From contig NZ_JAAOJA010000005.1 in assembly GCF_013184545.1 (NCBI RefSeq), positions 287,007 through 351,006 on the forward strand: a stretch of 64,000 nucleotides of DNA, in the 5' to 3' direction. The notes below the pieces were generated by a model. It did not search any database, was not told where the DNA came from, and was given only the letters and a program-made list of their open reading frames with translations. Every line of letters begins with the position of its first letter. The first letter of the stretch is position 1. This document shows positions 39,077 through 48,477 of this stretch, one piece after another. Source of the stretch: Pseudomonas tumuqii. GTDB taxonomy: Bacteria > Pseudomonadota > Gammaproteobacteria > Pseudomonadales > Pseudomonadaceae. Made by a program: the position numbers and the translations under genes.

Positions 39077-39166
39077 GTAGGGTGGATGACGCTCTTTTCA
39101 TCCACCGACCTGACATTGCCATGGTGGATGGGTGAAGCGTCAGCTACGCGCCCCGATCCACCCTAC
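39077..39166. repeat. GTAGGGTGGATGAC palindrome, second copy
   Basis: Opens GTAGGGTGGATGACGCT three bases after the gcdH stop codon and closes with GATCCACCCTAC. The inner parts are less well paired than in the copy at 22068-22136. It fills most of the gap between gcdH and the CoA-transferase gene. Confidence 0.8.
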
Positions 39167-39182
39167 TCAAGGAACTGCATCC

Positions 39183-40406
39183 ATGTCCGGTGCCCTGTCG
39201 CATATCCGTGTACTCGACCTCTCCCGCGTCCTCGCCGGGCCCTGGGCCGGGCAGATTCTCGCCGACCTCGGCGCCGAGGTGATCAAGATCGAGCGCCCCG
39301 GGGTCGGCGATGACACCCGTCACTGGGGCCCGCCGTTCCTCAAGGATGCCCAGGGCGAGAACACCAGCGAGGCCGCCTATTACCTGTCGGCCAATCGCAA
39401 CAAGCAATCGCTCACCGTGGATTTCACCCAGGCCGAGGGCCAGCGCCTGGTGCGCGAGATGGTGGCCAAGGCCGACATCCTGATCGAGAACTTCAAGGTT
39501 GGCGGCCTCGCCGCCTACGGCCTCGATTACGCCGCGCTGAAGGAGCTCAACCCGAAACTGATCTACTGCTCGATCACCGGCTTCGGCCAGGACGGCCCCT
39601 ACGCCAAGCGTGCCGGTTACGACTTCATGATCCAGGGCCTGGGCGGCTTGATGAGCCTGACCGGGCGCGCCGACGACGAGGCGGGCGCCGGGCCGGTCAA
39701 GGTCGGCGTGGCCCTGACCGACATCCTCACCGGCCTGTACTCGAGCGCGGCGATTCTGGCCGCCCTGGCCAGCCGCGATCAGACCGGCCAAGGCCAGCAC
39801 ATCGACATGGCCCTGCTCGACGTGCAGGTCGCCTGCCTGGCCAACCAGGCGATGAACTACCTGACCACCGGCGTGGCGCCGCGCCGGCTGGGCAATGCCC
39901 ACCCGAATATCGTGCCCTACCAGGACTTTCCCACCGCCGACGGCGACATCATCCTCACGGTCGGCAACGACGGGCAGTTCCGCAAGTTTTGCGAGGTCGC
40001 CGGCCTTCCGGCTTTGGCCGCCGACCCGCGTTTTTCCACCAATCAGGCGCGCGTCGCCCATCGCACCGAGCTGATCCCGCTGATCCGCCAGGCCACCGTG
40101 TTCAAGACCACTGCCGAGTGGCTGGCGGCCCTGGAACAGGCCGGTGTGCCCTGCGGCCCGATCAACGACCTGCAGCAGGTGTTCGCCGACCCGCAGGTCC
40201 AGGCCCGCGGCCTGCGCGTCGAGCTGCCGCACCCGCTGGCCGGCAGCGTGCCGCAGGTGGCCAGCCCGATACGCCTGTCGGCGACCCCGGTGCAATACCG
40301 CAACGCCCCGCCGCTGCTCGGCGAACACACCGAGCAGGTGTTGCAGCAATGGCTGGGTTTGAGTCTGGAGCAGATAGCCGAGCTGCGGCGGGCCGGGGTG
40401 CTGTAG
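39183..40406 (+). CDS. gcdG: Class III CoA-transferase (glutarate CoA-transferase)
   Basis: CaiB/BaiF family enzyme, 407 aa. The ATG at 39183 lies behind AAGGAAC. It has the family opening LSHIRVLDLSRVLAGPWAGQ, LGAEVIKIERPGVGDDTR, KSLTVDF-type NKQSLTVDFTQAEGQRLVRE, and the catalytic Asp region GQGQHIDMALLDVQVACL. Placed directly after gcdH, it most likely makes glutaryl-CoA using succinyl-CoA as donor. The stop codon TAG lies inside the GTAG tip of a repeat element at 40403. Confidence 0.9.
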   Translation: MSGALSHIRVLDLSRVLAGPWAGQILADLGAEVIKIERPGVGDDTRHWGPPFLKDAQGENTSEAAYYLSANRNKQSLTVDFTQAEGQRLVREMVAKADILIENFKVGGLAAYGLDYAALKELNPKLIYCSITGFGQDGPYAKRAGYDFMIQGLGGLMSLTGRADDEAGAGPVKVGVALTDILTGLYSSAAILAALASRDQTGQGQHIDMALLDVQVACLANQAMNYLTTGVAPRRLGNAHPNIVPYQDFPTADGDIILTVGNDGQFRKFCEVAGLPALAADPRFSTNQARVAHRTELIPLIRQATVFKTTAEWLAALEQAGVPCGPINDLQQVFADPQVQARGLRVELPHPLAGSVPQVASPIRLSATPVQYRNAPPLLGEHTEQVLQQWLGLSLEQIAELRRAGVL

Positions 40407-40425
40407 GGTGCGCTGTGCGCACCAG
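40403..40425 (+). repeat. Half element, GTAGGGTGCGC family, overlapping the gcdG stop
   Basis: GTAGGGTGCGCTGTGCGCACC is the left half of the elements at 16550 and 52073. Its first bases include the TAG stop codon of the CoA-transferase gene. Confidence 0.7.
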
Positions 40426-40496
40426 GCGTTACCCATGTCCCCCGGCGAAACACATGTGGCGCACCCAGGCCGGTGACAGCGAATCGGTAGTGCTGT

Positions 40497-41678
40497 TCAG
40501 GCCTCCAGCGAGCTGGCCGGGCCGAAGAACTCGTAGTGGCTCTGCTGCTCCGGCACGCCGAGTTCGCGCAGGTGCTTCTTCACCTGGGCCATGAATGGCT
40601 TGGGGCCGAGGAAGTAGGCGTCCAGGTCGCGTTCGGCCGGCAGCCACTCGGCCAGCTGCGCGCGGGTCAGGAAACCCTCGGCATGCGCCTGGTCCTGGCT
40701 GCGCGGTTCGCTGTAGCAGACGAAATGCTGCACCTGCGGGTGGGCCGCGCTCTGCGCCTCGACCCAGTCGCGGAAGGCGTGCACGCCGGCATGCCGGGCG
40801 CAGTGGATGAAGTGGATCGGCCGGCCGTGATCGCGCGCGGCCTCGAGCATGCTCAGCGCCGGGGTGATGCCGACGCCGGCGCTGATCAGCACCAGCGGCT
40901 TGCTCGACTCGCGCAGGACGAAATCGCCGGCCGGCGGGAACAGTTCCAGGCGGTCGCCGACCTGCACCCGGTCGTGCAGGTGGTTGGACGCCTTGCCGCC
41001 GGGCTCGCGCTTGACGCTGATGCGGTATTCGCGGCCATTGCCGCAGGCCGACAGCGAGTAGTTGCGCCGCACTTCCTCGCCATCCAGTTGCAGGCGCAGG
41101 CCGATGTACTGGCCCGGCTGGAAGTCGAGCAGCGCGCCGCCGTCTGCCGGCACCAGGTGCAGGGAGACGATCTCCTCGCTTTCGACGATCTTTTGTGCCA
41201 CCCGGAAGTCGCGGGCGCCGCGCCAGCCGCCGCTGGCTTCGGCATTGGCGGCATAGGTGCTCTCTTCGGCGTCGATCAGGATCTGCGCCAGTTGGCCATA
41301 GGCGGCGCCCCAGGCGTCGATCACCGCGTCGGTGGCGATCTCTGCGCCGAGCACCTCGCGGATCGCCCGCAACAGGCAGCTGCCGACGATCGGGTAATGT
41401 TCGGGCAGGATCTGCAACGACACATGCTTGCTGACGATCTGCCCGACCAGCGGGCCGAGCGCTTCCAGGCGGTCGATATTGCGCGTGTACATCAGCACGC
41501 CGTTGGCCAGTGCGCGTTGCTGGTCGCCGCTGGCCTGATGCGCCTGGTTGAACAGCGGGCGTACCTGCGGGTATTCGCCGAGCATCAGTTGGTAGAAATG
41601 TCGGGTCAGGGCTTCGCCGCCGGTTTCCAGTAGCGGCACTGTGGCCTTGATCAGGGTGCGTTGTTGGGCAGTGAGCAT
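40497..41678 (-). CDS. hmp: Flavohaemoprotein (nitric oxide dioxygenase)
   Basis: Globin-flavoreductase fusion of 393 aa that converts NO and O2 to nitrate using NAD(P)H. The ATG at 41678 lies behind AGGAACC. Globin domain: Tyr29 and Gln53 in the distal pocket, proximal His85 in IVSKHVSLQILPEHYPIVG. The FAD domain carries RRNYSLSA; the NAD domain has VLISAGVGITPALSMLEAA and AYFLGPKPFMAQVKKHL. Expression is evidently driven by a sigma-54 promoter with upstream NorR sites (41784-41896) and the divergent norR gene. P. aeruginosa calls this pair fhp and fhpR. Confidence 0.96.
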   Translation of the reverse strand: MLTAQQRTLIKATVPLLETGGEALTRHFYQLMLGEYPQVRPLFNQAHQASGDQQRALANGVLMYTRNIDRLEALGPLVGQIVSKHVSLQILPEHYPIVGSCLLRAIREVLGAEIATDAVIDAWGAAYGQLAQILIDAEESTYAANAEASGGWRGARDFRVAQKIVESEEIVSLHLVPADGGALLDFQPGQYIGLRLQLDGEEVRRNYSLSACGNGREYRISVKREPGGKASNHLHDRVQVGDRLELFPPAGDFVLRESSKPLVLISAGVGITPALSMLEAARDHGRPIHFIHCARHAGVHAFRDWVEAQSAAHPQVQHFVCYSEPRSQDQAHAEGFLTRAQLAEWLPAERDLDAYFLGPKPFMAQVKKHLRELGVPEQQSHYEFFGPASSLEA

Positions 41679-41783
41679 TGAGTGGTTCCTGGGTGGCTGT
41701 GCAGCCTGAGGCGTGCCGGGCAATTATCGGGAAGCATTCGGCCGCCGCGCTCAGGCATGCTAAGTTCATGGTGCCTAGGTTGT

Positions 41784-41799
41784 TACACAACTCGTGCCA
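41784..41799 (-). promoter_or_regulatory. Probable sigma-54 promoter of the flavohaemoprotein gene
   Basis: The minus strand reads TGGCACGAGTTGTGTA: a perfect -24 block TGGCACGA and a partial -12 block (TG kept, GT in place of GC) at the right spacing. It is about 105 bp before the hmp start, and the NorR sites lie 40-100 bp upstream, the normal enhancer distance. Confidence 0.65.
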
Positions 41800-41840
41800 G
41801 TTTTATAGTCCAATAATTTCAATGACTTGCATGCATTGCT

Positions 41841-41891
41841 GTCTTTATGACTGCAAGCAGAGCCGAGTCCTAATGACCTCGAGTAGTCTTT

Positions 41892-41896
<5 letters not shown>
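41841..41896. promoter_or_regulatory. Three NorR binding sites
   Basis: Three 11-mers of the NorR form GT-N7-AC: GTCTTTATGAC at 41841-41851, GTCCTAATGAC at 41867-41877 and GTCTTTATGAC at 41886-41896. Three sites are also the known arrangement at E. coli norVW. The third contains the ATG of norR itself (41892), which would allow autoregulation. Confidence 0.8.
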
Positions 41897-43442
<1,546 letters not shown>

Positions 43443-43455
43443 TCCGCGGCATGCC

Positions 43456-43469
43456 TTGATGTAAATCAA
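43456..43469 (+). promoter_or_regulatory. ANR/FNR-type box
   Basis: TTGATGTAAATCAA is a perfect TTGAT-N4-ATCAA, 14 bp after the norR stop. If it activates at the usual -41.5 position, transcription would begin near 43504, leaving a leader of about 200 nt before the next supported gene at 43713. Confidence 0.75.
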
Positions 43470-43712
43470 TGCCGTTTGGCTGCGGGACCTCTAGCTTGGA
43501 ACAAGATCCAGCAAGCCGAGGGCGCCTGATGCAGCCACGGCATGGCGAATGCGCTCAGCTGCGCTCGCAATCCGTGTGCGCAACAGTGGCGCAGGCCGCG
43601 ACGGCCGGTGCGCAGGCGGGAAGTGTGGATTTGCCCCATGCGGCGGGCAGGTTCGCTGCATGGCCTGGTATGGGCCGTCTGGTCAATCCGTCCGCATAGC
43701 GAGAGGGACAGC

Positions 43713-43991
43713 ATGAGCAGCAAGCAGAGCCAGCGCCTGCCAATCGATCTGGCCAGGCGCCTGAATGCTTACCTGCGTGCGGCCAGTGCGCTGGCTGCCT
43801 GCGGCCGACTCGACGCGCCGCGCAGCCATCTGCAGGGCCGCCGGGAGGAGTTCGAGCGCCTGCTGACGTTGAGCGAGCCGAACGCCGGTACCCGGCCGCT
43901 CGAAGCCTCGCCCTCTGAGCGCACCGAGGATCCCGGCCGGCAGCCGGTACCGGCGCCAGTGCCGAAAGGCGACGCCGACTGCTGCAGGTGA
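43713..43991 (+). CDS. Small hypothetical protein behind an ANR-type box
   Basis: 92 aa, not recognised. The ATG at 43713 lies behind GAGAGGGAC. The first half looks helical and basic (LPIDLARRLNAYLRAASALA; GRREEFERLLTLSE). The second half is Pro/Arg-rich and likely disordered, ending DADCCR with a Cys pair. No signal peptide. Its position after the NO-responsive pair and a perfect ANR box suggests a role in low-oxygen or nitrosative conditions. A possible smaller frame at 43529-43699 lies in its leader; I do not call it. Confidence 0.6.
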   Translation: MSSKQSQRLPIDLARRLNAYLRAASALAACGRLDAPRSHLQGRREEFERLLTLSEPNAGTRPLEASPSERTEDPGRQPVPAPVPKGDADCCR

Positions 43992-44086
43992 CGGTTGCTT
44001 TGCTTTACTGAGGCGAGTCGCCCTGGTCCGGCCGGGTTCCTGGGGCTTCCTGGCGGTACCATCCCCCGCGTTCAGGTGGCAGACCG

Positions 44087-44749
44087 ATGCTGAAAGTCCA
44101 GGGCCTGTGCAAGAGCTATGCGACGCCACAGGGAGCGCTGCCGGTGTTGCGCGGCATCGACCTGGAACTGGCGACGGGGCAGAGCCTGGCCCTGATGGGC
44201 GAGTCCGGCAGCGGCAAGAGCACCCTGCTGCACCTGGTGGCCGGGCTGGATCGGGCCGACGCCGGGCGTATCGAGGTCGACGGCCGCGTGCTGGGCGACC
44301 TGCATGAGGGGCAACTGGCGGCGTGGCGGCGTGGCGGCATCGGCCTGGTGTTCCAGCAATTCAACCTGATCGCCAGCCTGCGCGTCGCCGACAACCTGGC
44401 CTTGCAGGCGCGCCTGGCCGGCCGGCATGACCCGCACTGGCAGGCCGAACTGGTCGAGCGCCTCGGTCTGGCGGCCCTGCTTGGGCGCTACCCCGAACAG
44501 CTCTCGGTCGGCCAGCAGCAGCGGGTCGCGCTGGGCCGGGCGCTGGCGGTGAGACCGCCGCTGCTGCTGGCCGACGAGCCCACCGGCAGCCTGGATGAAC
44601 GCAGCGCCGCCGAGGTGCTGACGCTGCTGCTGGAGTTGCTCGCCGGCAGCAGCACCAGCTTGCTGATGGTCACCCACAGCGCCAGTCTGGCGGCCCGCCT
44701 GCAACGTTGCCTGTGCCTGCAGGGCGGGCGTCTGCTGGAGACGGCCTGA
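44087..44749 (+). CDS. ABC transporter ATP-binding protein (LolD/MacB-like)
   Basis: A 220-aa ATPase of the lipoprotein-release/antimicrobial-peptide exporter group. Walker A is GESGSGKSTLLHLVAGLD near residue 40, Q-loop LVFQQFNLIASLRV, Walker B LLLADEPTGSLDE and the His switch MVTHSASLA. The signature is LSVGQQQR, with Val at the third position where Gly is usual. Start at the ATG at 44087. It forms an operon with the FtsX-like permease one base downstream, and a secreted lipoprotein gene follows. Confidence 0.92.
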   Translation: MLKVQGLCKSYATPQGALPVLRGIDLELATGQSLALMGESGSGKSTLLHLVAGLDRADAGRIEVDGRVLGDLHEGQLAAWRRGGIGLVFQQFNLIASLRVADNLALQARLAGRHDPHWQAELVERLGLAALLGRYPEQLSVGQQQRVALGRALAVRPPLLLADEPTGSLDERSAAEVLTLLLELLAGSSTSLLMVTHSASLAARLQRCLCLQGGRLLETA

Positions 44750-44750
44750 G

Positions 44751-47228
44751 ATGCGCCGCCTGTACTGGACCCTGGCTGCCCTGCTCAGCCACTGGCGGCG
44801 CCATCCGCTGCAGTTGTTCAGCGTACTGGCCGGCCTGTGGCTGGCCACCAGCCTGTGGGCCGGGGTGCAGGCGCTGAACAGCCAGGCCCGCGACAGCTAT
44901 GCCCGTGCCAGTCAGCTGCTCGGCGGCGCCGAGCGCTACAGCCTGGTCGCCCGCGATGGCGGCTGGTTTGCCCAGCAGCACTTCATCGAACTGCGTCGCG
45001 CCGGCTGGCCGGTCTCGCCACTGCTGCAAGGGCGCCTGCGCCTGCACGGGCAGGGTGAACAGCGCCTGCAACTGATCGGCATCGAGCCATTGACCCTGCC
45101 GGCCGGCGGCGCGCTGGCCGGGCAACCCTTCGAACGCCTGGAGCTGACGGCGTTTCTCGGGCGCCCCGGGCGCAGCTGGATCGCCGCCGAGACCCTGGCC
45201 GAACTTGGCCTGCAAGCCGGCGCGCAGCCGCTCAGCGCCTCCGGCCAGCGCCTGCCGCCGCTGACGGTGTGGCCGCAGTTGGCGCCCGGCGTGCTGCTGG
45301 TGGACATTGGCGTGGCCCAGCGTCTGCTCGACGCCCCCGGCCAGGTCTCGCGGTTGCTGCTGCCAGCCGCATTCGCCCGCGCCGCACCACCGCTGCCAGC
45401 GGCGCTGGCCGCGCAGCTGGTGTTGCAGCGCGGCGATGAGGGGGCCGATCTGGCCCAGCTCACCGACAGCTTCCACCTCAACCTCAGCGCCCTCGGCCTG
45501 CTGGCCTTCGTCGTCGGCCTGTTCATCGTCCATGCCGCCATCGGTCTGGCCCTGGAGCAGCGCCGGGTGCTGCTGCGCAACCTGCGCACTTGCGGGGTGA
45601 GCCTGCGCGGCCTGCTGGTCGCCCTGGTCATGGAACTCGGCGCGCTGGCGCTGCTTGCTGGCGTCGCCGGGTTGCTCAGCGGCTATGCCGTGGCGGCCTG
45701 GCTGCTGCCGGATGTCGCCGCCAGCCTGCGCAGCCTGTATGGCGCCGAGGTGGCCGGACGCCTCAGCCTGGCGCCGCACTGGTGGCTGGGCGGCCTGCTG
45801 GTCTGCCTGCTCGGTGCGCTGCTGGCCGGCGCCGGCAGTCTGCTGCGCGCCGCGCGCCTGCCGCTGCTGGCCCTGGCTCAGCCCGAGGCCTGGCAACAGG
45901 CCCAGGCGCGCTGGCTGCGCCGTCAGGGCTGGCTGGCGGCGCTGCTCGGCGGTGTGGCGCTGTTCGCGCTGCTGTTCGGTGACAGCCTGGCGCTCGGCTT
46001 CGTCCTGCTCGCCGCCCTGCTGCTGGGCGCGGCCCTGGCCTTGCCGGTGGGCCTCAACCTGCTACTCGAGGCGTGGCTGCCGCACTGCCGCACGCCGCTG
46101 GCGCAGTGGTTCGTCGCCGACAGCCGCCAGCAACTGCCGGGCCTGGCGCTGGCCTTGATGGCCCTGTTGCTGGCGCTGGCGGCGAATATCGGCGTCGGTA
46201 GCATGACCGCGGGCTTTCGCCAGACCTTCAGTGGCTGGCTCGACCAGCGCCTGGCCGCCGAGCTCTACCTGATGCCCGTCGACGCCAGCCAGGCCGCGGC
46301 CATCGAGGCCTGGCTGGCCGGGCAGCCGCAGGTGCGCGCGCTGCTGCCGAGCTGGCGGGTCGAGCTGCAACTGCAGGGCTGGCCGGCACAGTTGACCGGC
46401 ATCCGCGCGCAGGCGCATTACCGCGAGCACTGGCCGCTGCTGAGCGCCAGTGCCCAGGCCTGGCAGCGCCTGCAGCGGCAGCAGGGCCTGATGCTCAGCG
46501 AACAACTGGCGCGGCGCCTCGACCTGCAGCTGGGCGAACGCCTGCGCCTGCCGACGCCGAGCGGTGCCTGGGAGCTGGAGGTGCTCGGCATCTATGCCGA
46601 CTACGGCAATCCCAGGGGGCACCTGCTGGTCGAGGCGGCGGGCCTGCAGCGCCACTGGCCGGGGCTGGCGCCGCGCAGTTTCAGCCTGCGCCTGCCGGCC
46701 GCAGAGGTGCCGGCACTGATCCAGGCGCTGCAGGAAGAATTCGCCCTGGACGACAGCCGGGTGATCGACCAGGCCGCGCTCAAGGCCTGGTCGGGCCGGG
46801 TATTCGAGCGCACCTTCGCCGCCACCGCCGCGCTCAACAGCCTGACCCTGGGCGTGGCCGCGCTGGCGCTGCTGATCAGTTTGCTGACCCTCGGCCAGAC
46901 CCGCCTCAGCCAGCTGGCGCCGCTCTGGGCGCTGGGCGTCGGGCGCACACGACTGGCCTGGCTCAGCCTCGGCCAGACCCTGCTGCTGGCCGTGCTTACC
47001 CTGCTCCTGGCGCTGCCGCTGGGCCTGTTGCTGGCCTGGTGCCTGGTTGCGGTGATCAACGTGCAGGCCTTCGGCTGGCGCCTGCCGCTGCAGGTGTTTC
47101 CTGGCCAGCTCCTGCAGCTGTTCGGCCTGGCGCTGCTGGCCACCCTGCTGGCCGCCGCCTGGCCGCTCTGGCAACTCGGCCGCAGCACCCCGGCGGCGCT
47201 GTTGCGCAGCTTCGCCGATGAACGTTAG
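44751..47228 (+). CDS. FtsX-like ABC transporter permease
   Basis: An 825-aa inner-membrane protein with duplicated FtsX/MacB-type architecture: an N-terminal helix (LQLFSVLAGLWLATSLWAG), a periplasmic domain to ~240, helices at ~240-470, a second periplasmic domain (~490-690) and three C-terminal helices (LNSLTLGVAALALLISLLTL; LLALPLGLLLAWCLVAVI). The start ATG at 44751 is one base after the ATPase stop. With that ATPase and the following AttH/CrtC-like lipoprotein it resembles the AttEFGH-type export clusters. The cargo is unknown. Confidence 0.9.
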   Translation: MRRLYWTLAALLSHWRRHPLQLFSVLAGLWLATSLWAGVQALNSQARDSYARASQLLGGAERYSLVARDGGWFAQQHFIELRRAGWPVSPLLQGRLRLHGQGEQRLQLIGIEPLTLPAGGALAGQPFERLELTAFLGRPGRSWIAAETLAELGLQAGAQPLSASGQRLPPLTVWPQLAPGVLLVDIGVAQRLLDAPGQVSRLLLPAAFARAAPPLPAALAAQLVLQRGDEGADLAQLTDSFHLNLSALGLLAFVVGLFIVHAAIGLALEQRRVLLRNLRTCGVSLRGLLVALVMELGALALLAGVAGLLSGYAVAAWLLPDVAASLRSLYGAEVAGRLSLAPHWWLGGLLVCLLGALLAGAGSLLRAARLPLLALAQPEAWQQAQARWLRRQGWLAALLGGVALFALLFGDSLALGFVLLAALLLGAALALPVGLNLLLEAWLPHCRTPLAQWFVADSRQQLPGLALALMALLLALAANIGVGSMTAGFRQTFSGWLDQRLAAELYLMPVDASQAAAIEAWLAGQPQVRALLPSWRVELQLQGWPAQLTGIRAQAHYREHWPLLSASAQAWQRLQRQQGLMLSEQLARRLDLQLGERLRLPTPSGAWELEVLGIYADYGNPRGHLLVEAAGLQRHWPGLAPRSFSLRLPAAEVPALIQALQEEFALDDSRVIDQAALKAWSGRVFERTFAATAALNSLTLGVAALALLISLLTLGQTRLSQLAPLWALGVGRTRLAWLSLGQTLLLAVLTLLLALPLGLLLAWCLVAVINVQAFGWRLPLQVFPGQLLQLFGLALLATLLAAAWPLWQLGRSTPAALLRSFADER

Positions 47229-47251
47229 CGCCGCGTGGAAGCGCGGGAGAG

Positions 47252-47347
47252 GTAGGAGCCAGTTTGCTGTGGTCCGGCACTCCGGCGATCATTGGCGTTT
47301 GTTGACGGCTTGTCGGAATGCCGGACCACAGCAAGCTGGCTCCTGCA
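47252..47347. repeat. GTAGGAGCC...GGCTCC long palindrome
   Basis: The outer 25-bp arms (about 47256-47280 and 47320-47344) pair with one mismatch, beginning GGAGCCAGTTTGCTGTGG. The centre is unpaired apart from short stretches. It lies between the permease and lipoprotein genes and is the only copy of its family seen here. Confidence 0.85.
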
Positions 47348-47373
47348 GATGGGGCTCGCTCGAGGAAAAGATC

Positions 47374-48465
47374 ATGCGCGGACAGCACGCTCGCATTAGC
47401 CTGGCGCTGCTCGCCGGCCTGCTGCTGCTCGCCGCCTGCGACGCCGAAACGCCGGCGCCGGCCGCCGGCTTCGCCGGGCTGGGCGGAGCGGCGCAGGGCT
47501 TCGCCCGGGTCGAGCCGGGGCGGCTGCTGGGGTTCCCGGCCGACCACGGCGCGCACCCGGACTACCGCATCGAGTGGTGGTACCTCACCGCCAATCTGCA
47601 GGACGCCCAGGGCCGTCCCTGGGGCGTGCAATGGACGCTGTTTCGCAACGCCCTGCAGCCCGGCTCGCGCGAGGCGGACTGGCGCAACCAGAACCTGTGG
47701 ATGGGCCATGCCGCGCTGACCGGACCGGACGGCCATCGCCACGCCGAGACCTTCGCCCGCGGCGGCATCGGCCAGGCCGGGGTGGTGGCCGAACCCTTGC
47801 AGGCCTGGATCGACGACTGGCAGCTGCGCAGCCGCAGCCCGGCCAATGGCGGCCTGGGCGAGCTGGAGCTGCAGGCCCGCGGCGAGGGCTTCAGCTATCG
47901 CCTGCGCCTGACCAGCGAACGACCGCCGGTGCTGCAGGGCGCCCAGGGTTTCAGCCAGAAGTCCGGCCAGGGCCAGGCTTCCTATTACTACAGCCAGCCG
48001 TTCTTCCAGGCCGAGGGTAGCCTGCTGGTGGACGGCAAGCGCCATGCGGTCAAGGGGCAGGCCTGGCTCGACCGCGAATGGAGCAGCCAGCCGCTGGCGC
48101 CCGATCAGCAGGGCTGGGACTGGTTCTCCCTGCACCTGCAGAGCGGCGAGAAACTGATGCTGTTCCAGGTGCGTCAGGCCGACGGCGCGCATTACCGCGC
48201 CGGTACCTGGATCCATGCGGACGGCCGGGCCGAGCCGCTGAGCCAGGCGGACATCCAGATGCAGCCGGTGCGTTTCAGCCGGGTCGCCGGCCGGCGCCTG
48301 CCGACCGCCTGGACCCTGCGCATCGCCGCCAAGGATTTCGCCATCGACACCACGCCGTTGCAGGAGCAGGCCTGGATGGCCACCCGCTTTCCCTACTGGG
48401 AAGGGCCGATCCGTTTCAGCGGCAGCCACCCGGGCGTGGGCTACCTGGAAATGACCGGCTATTGA
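47374..48465 (+). CDS. Lipocalin-like AttH/CrtC-family lipoprotein
   Basis: A 363-aa lipoprotein. The ATG at 47374 lies behind GAGGAAAAG. The signal sequence LALLAGLLLLAAC ends in a lipobox with Cys21 followed by Asp, which may favour inner-membrane retention if the E. coli +2 rule applied; pseudomonads use other signals. The body is a double lipocalin of the AttH/carotenoid 1,2-hydratase family: YRIEWWYLTANLQDAQGRPW, GFSQKSGQGQASYYYSQPF, GQAWLDREWSSQPLAPDQQG and WDWFSLHLQSGEKLMLFQV. A hydrophobic ligand is likely. Its position after the exporter genes suggests that the transporter moves or loads such a ligand or the lipoprotein itself. Confidence 0.9.
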   Translation: MRGQHARISLALLAGLLLLAACDAETPAPAAGFAGLGGAAQGFARVEPGRLLGFPADHGAHPDYRIEWWYLTANLQDAQGRPWGVQWTLFRNALQPGSREADWRNQNLWMGHAALTGPDGHRHAETFARGGIGQAGVVAEPLQAWIDDWQLRSRSPANGGLGELELQARGEGFSYRLRLTSERPPVLQGAQGFSQKSGQGQASYYYSQPFFQAEGSLLVDGKRHAVKGQAWLDREWSSQPLAPDQQGWDWFSLHLQSGEKLMLFQVRQADGAHYRAGTWIHADGRAEPLSQADIQMQPVRFSRVAGRRLPTAWTLRIAAKDFAIDTTPLQEQAWMATRFPYWEGPIRFSGSHPGVGYLEMTGY

Positions 48466-48477
48466 ACCGCGCAGCGC

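Noticed and set aside
43469..43699. Small frame between norR and the 92-aa gene (possible start at 43529)
   Set aside because: A ribosome-like GAGGG precedes 43529, but the product (Ala/Arg/Gln-rich) has no recognisable feature and may only be leader RNA.
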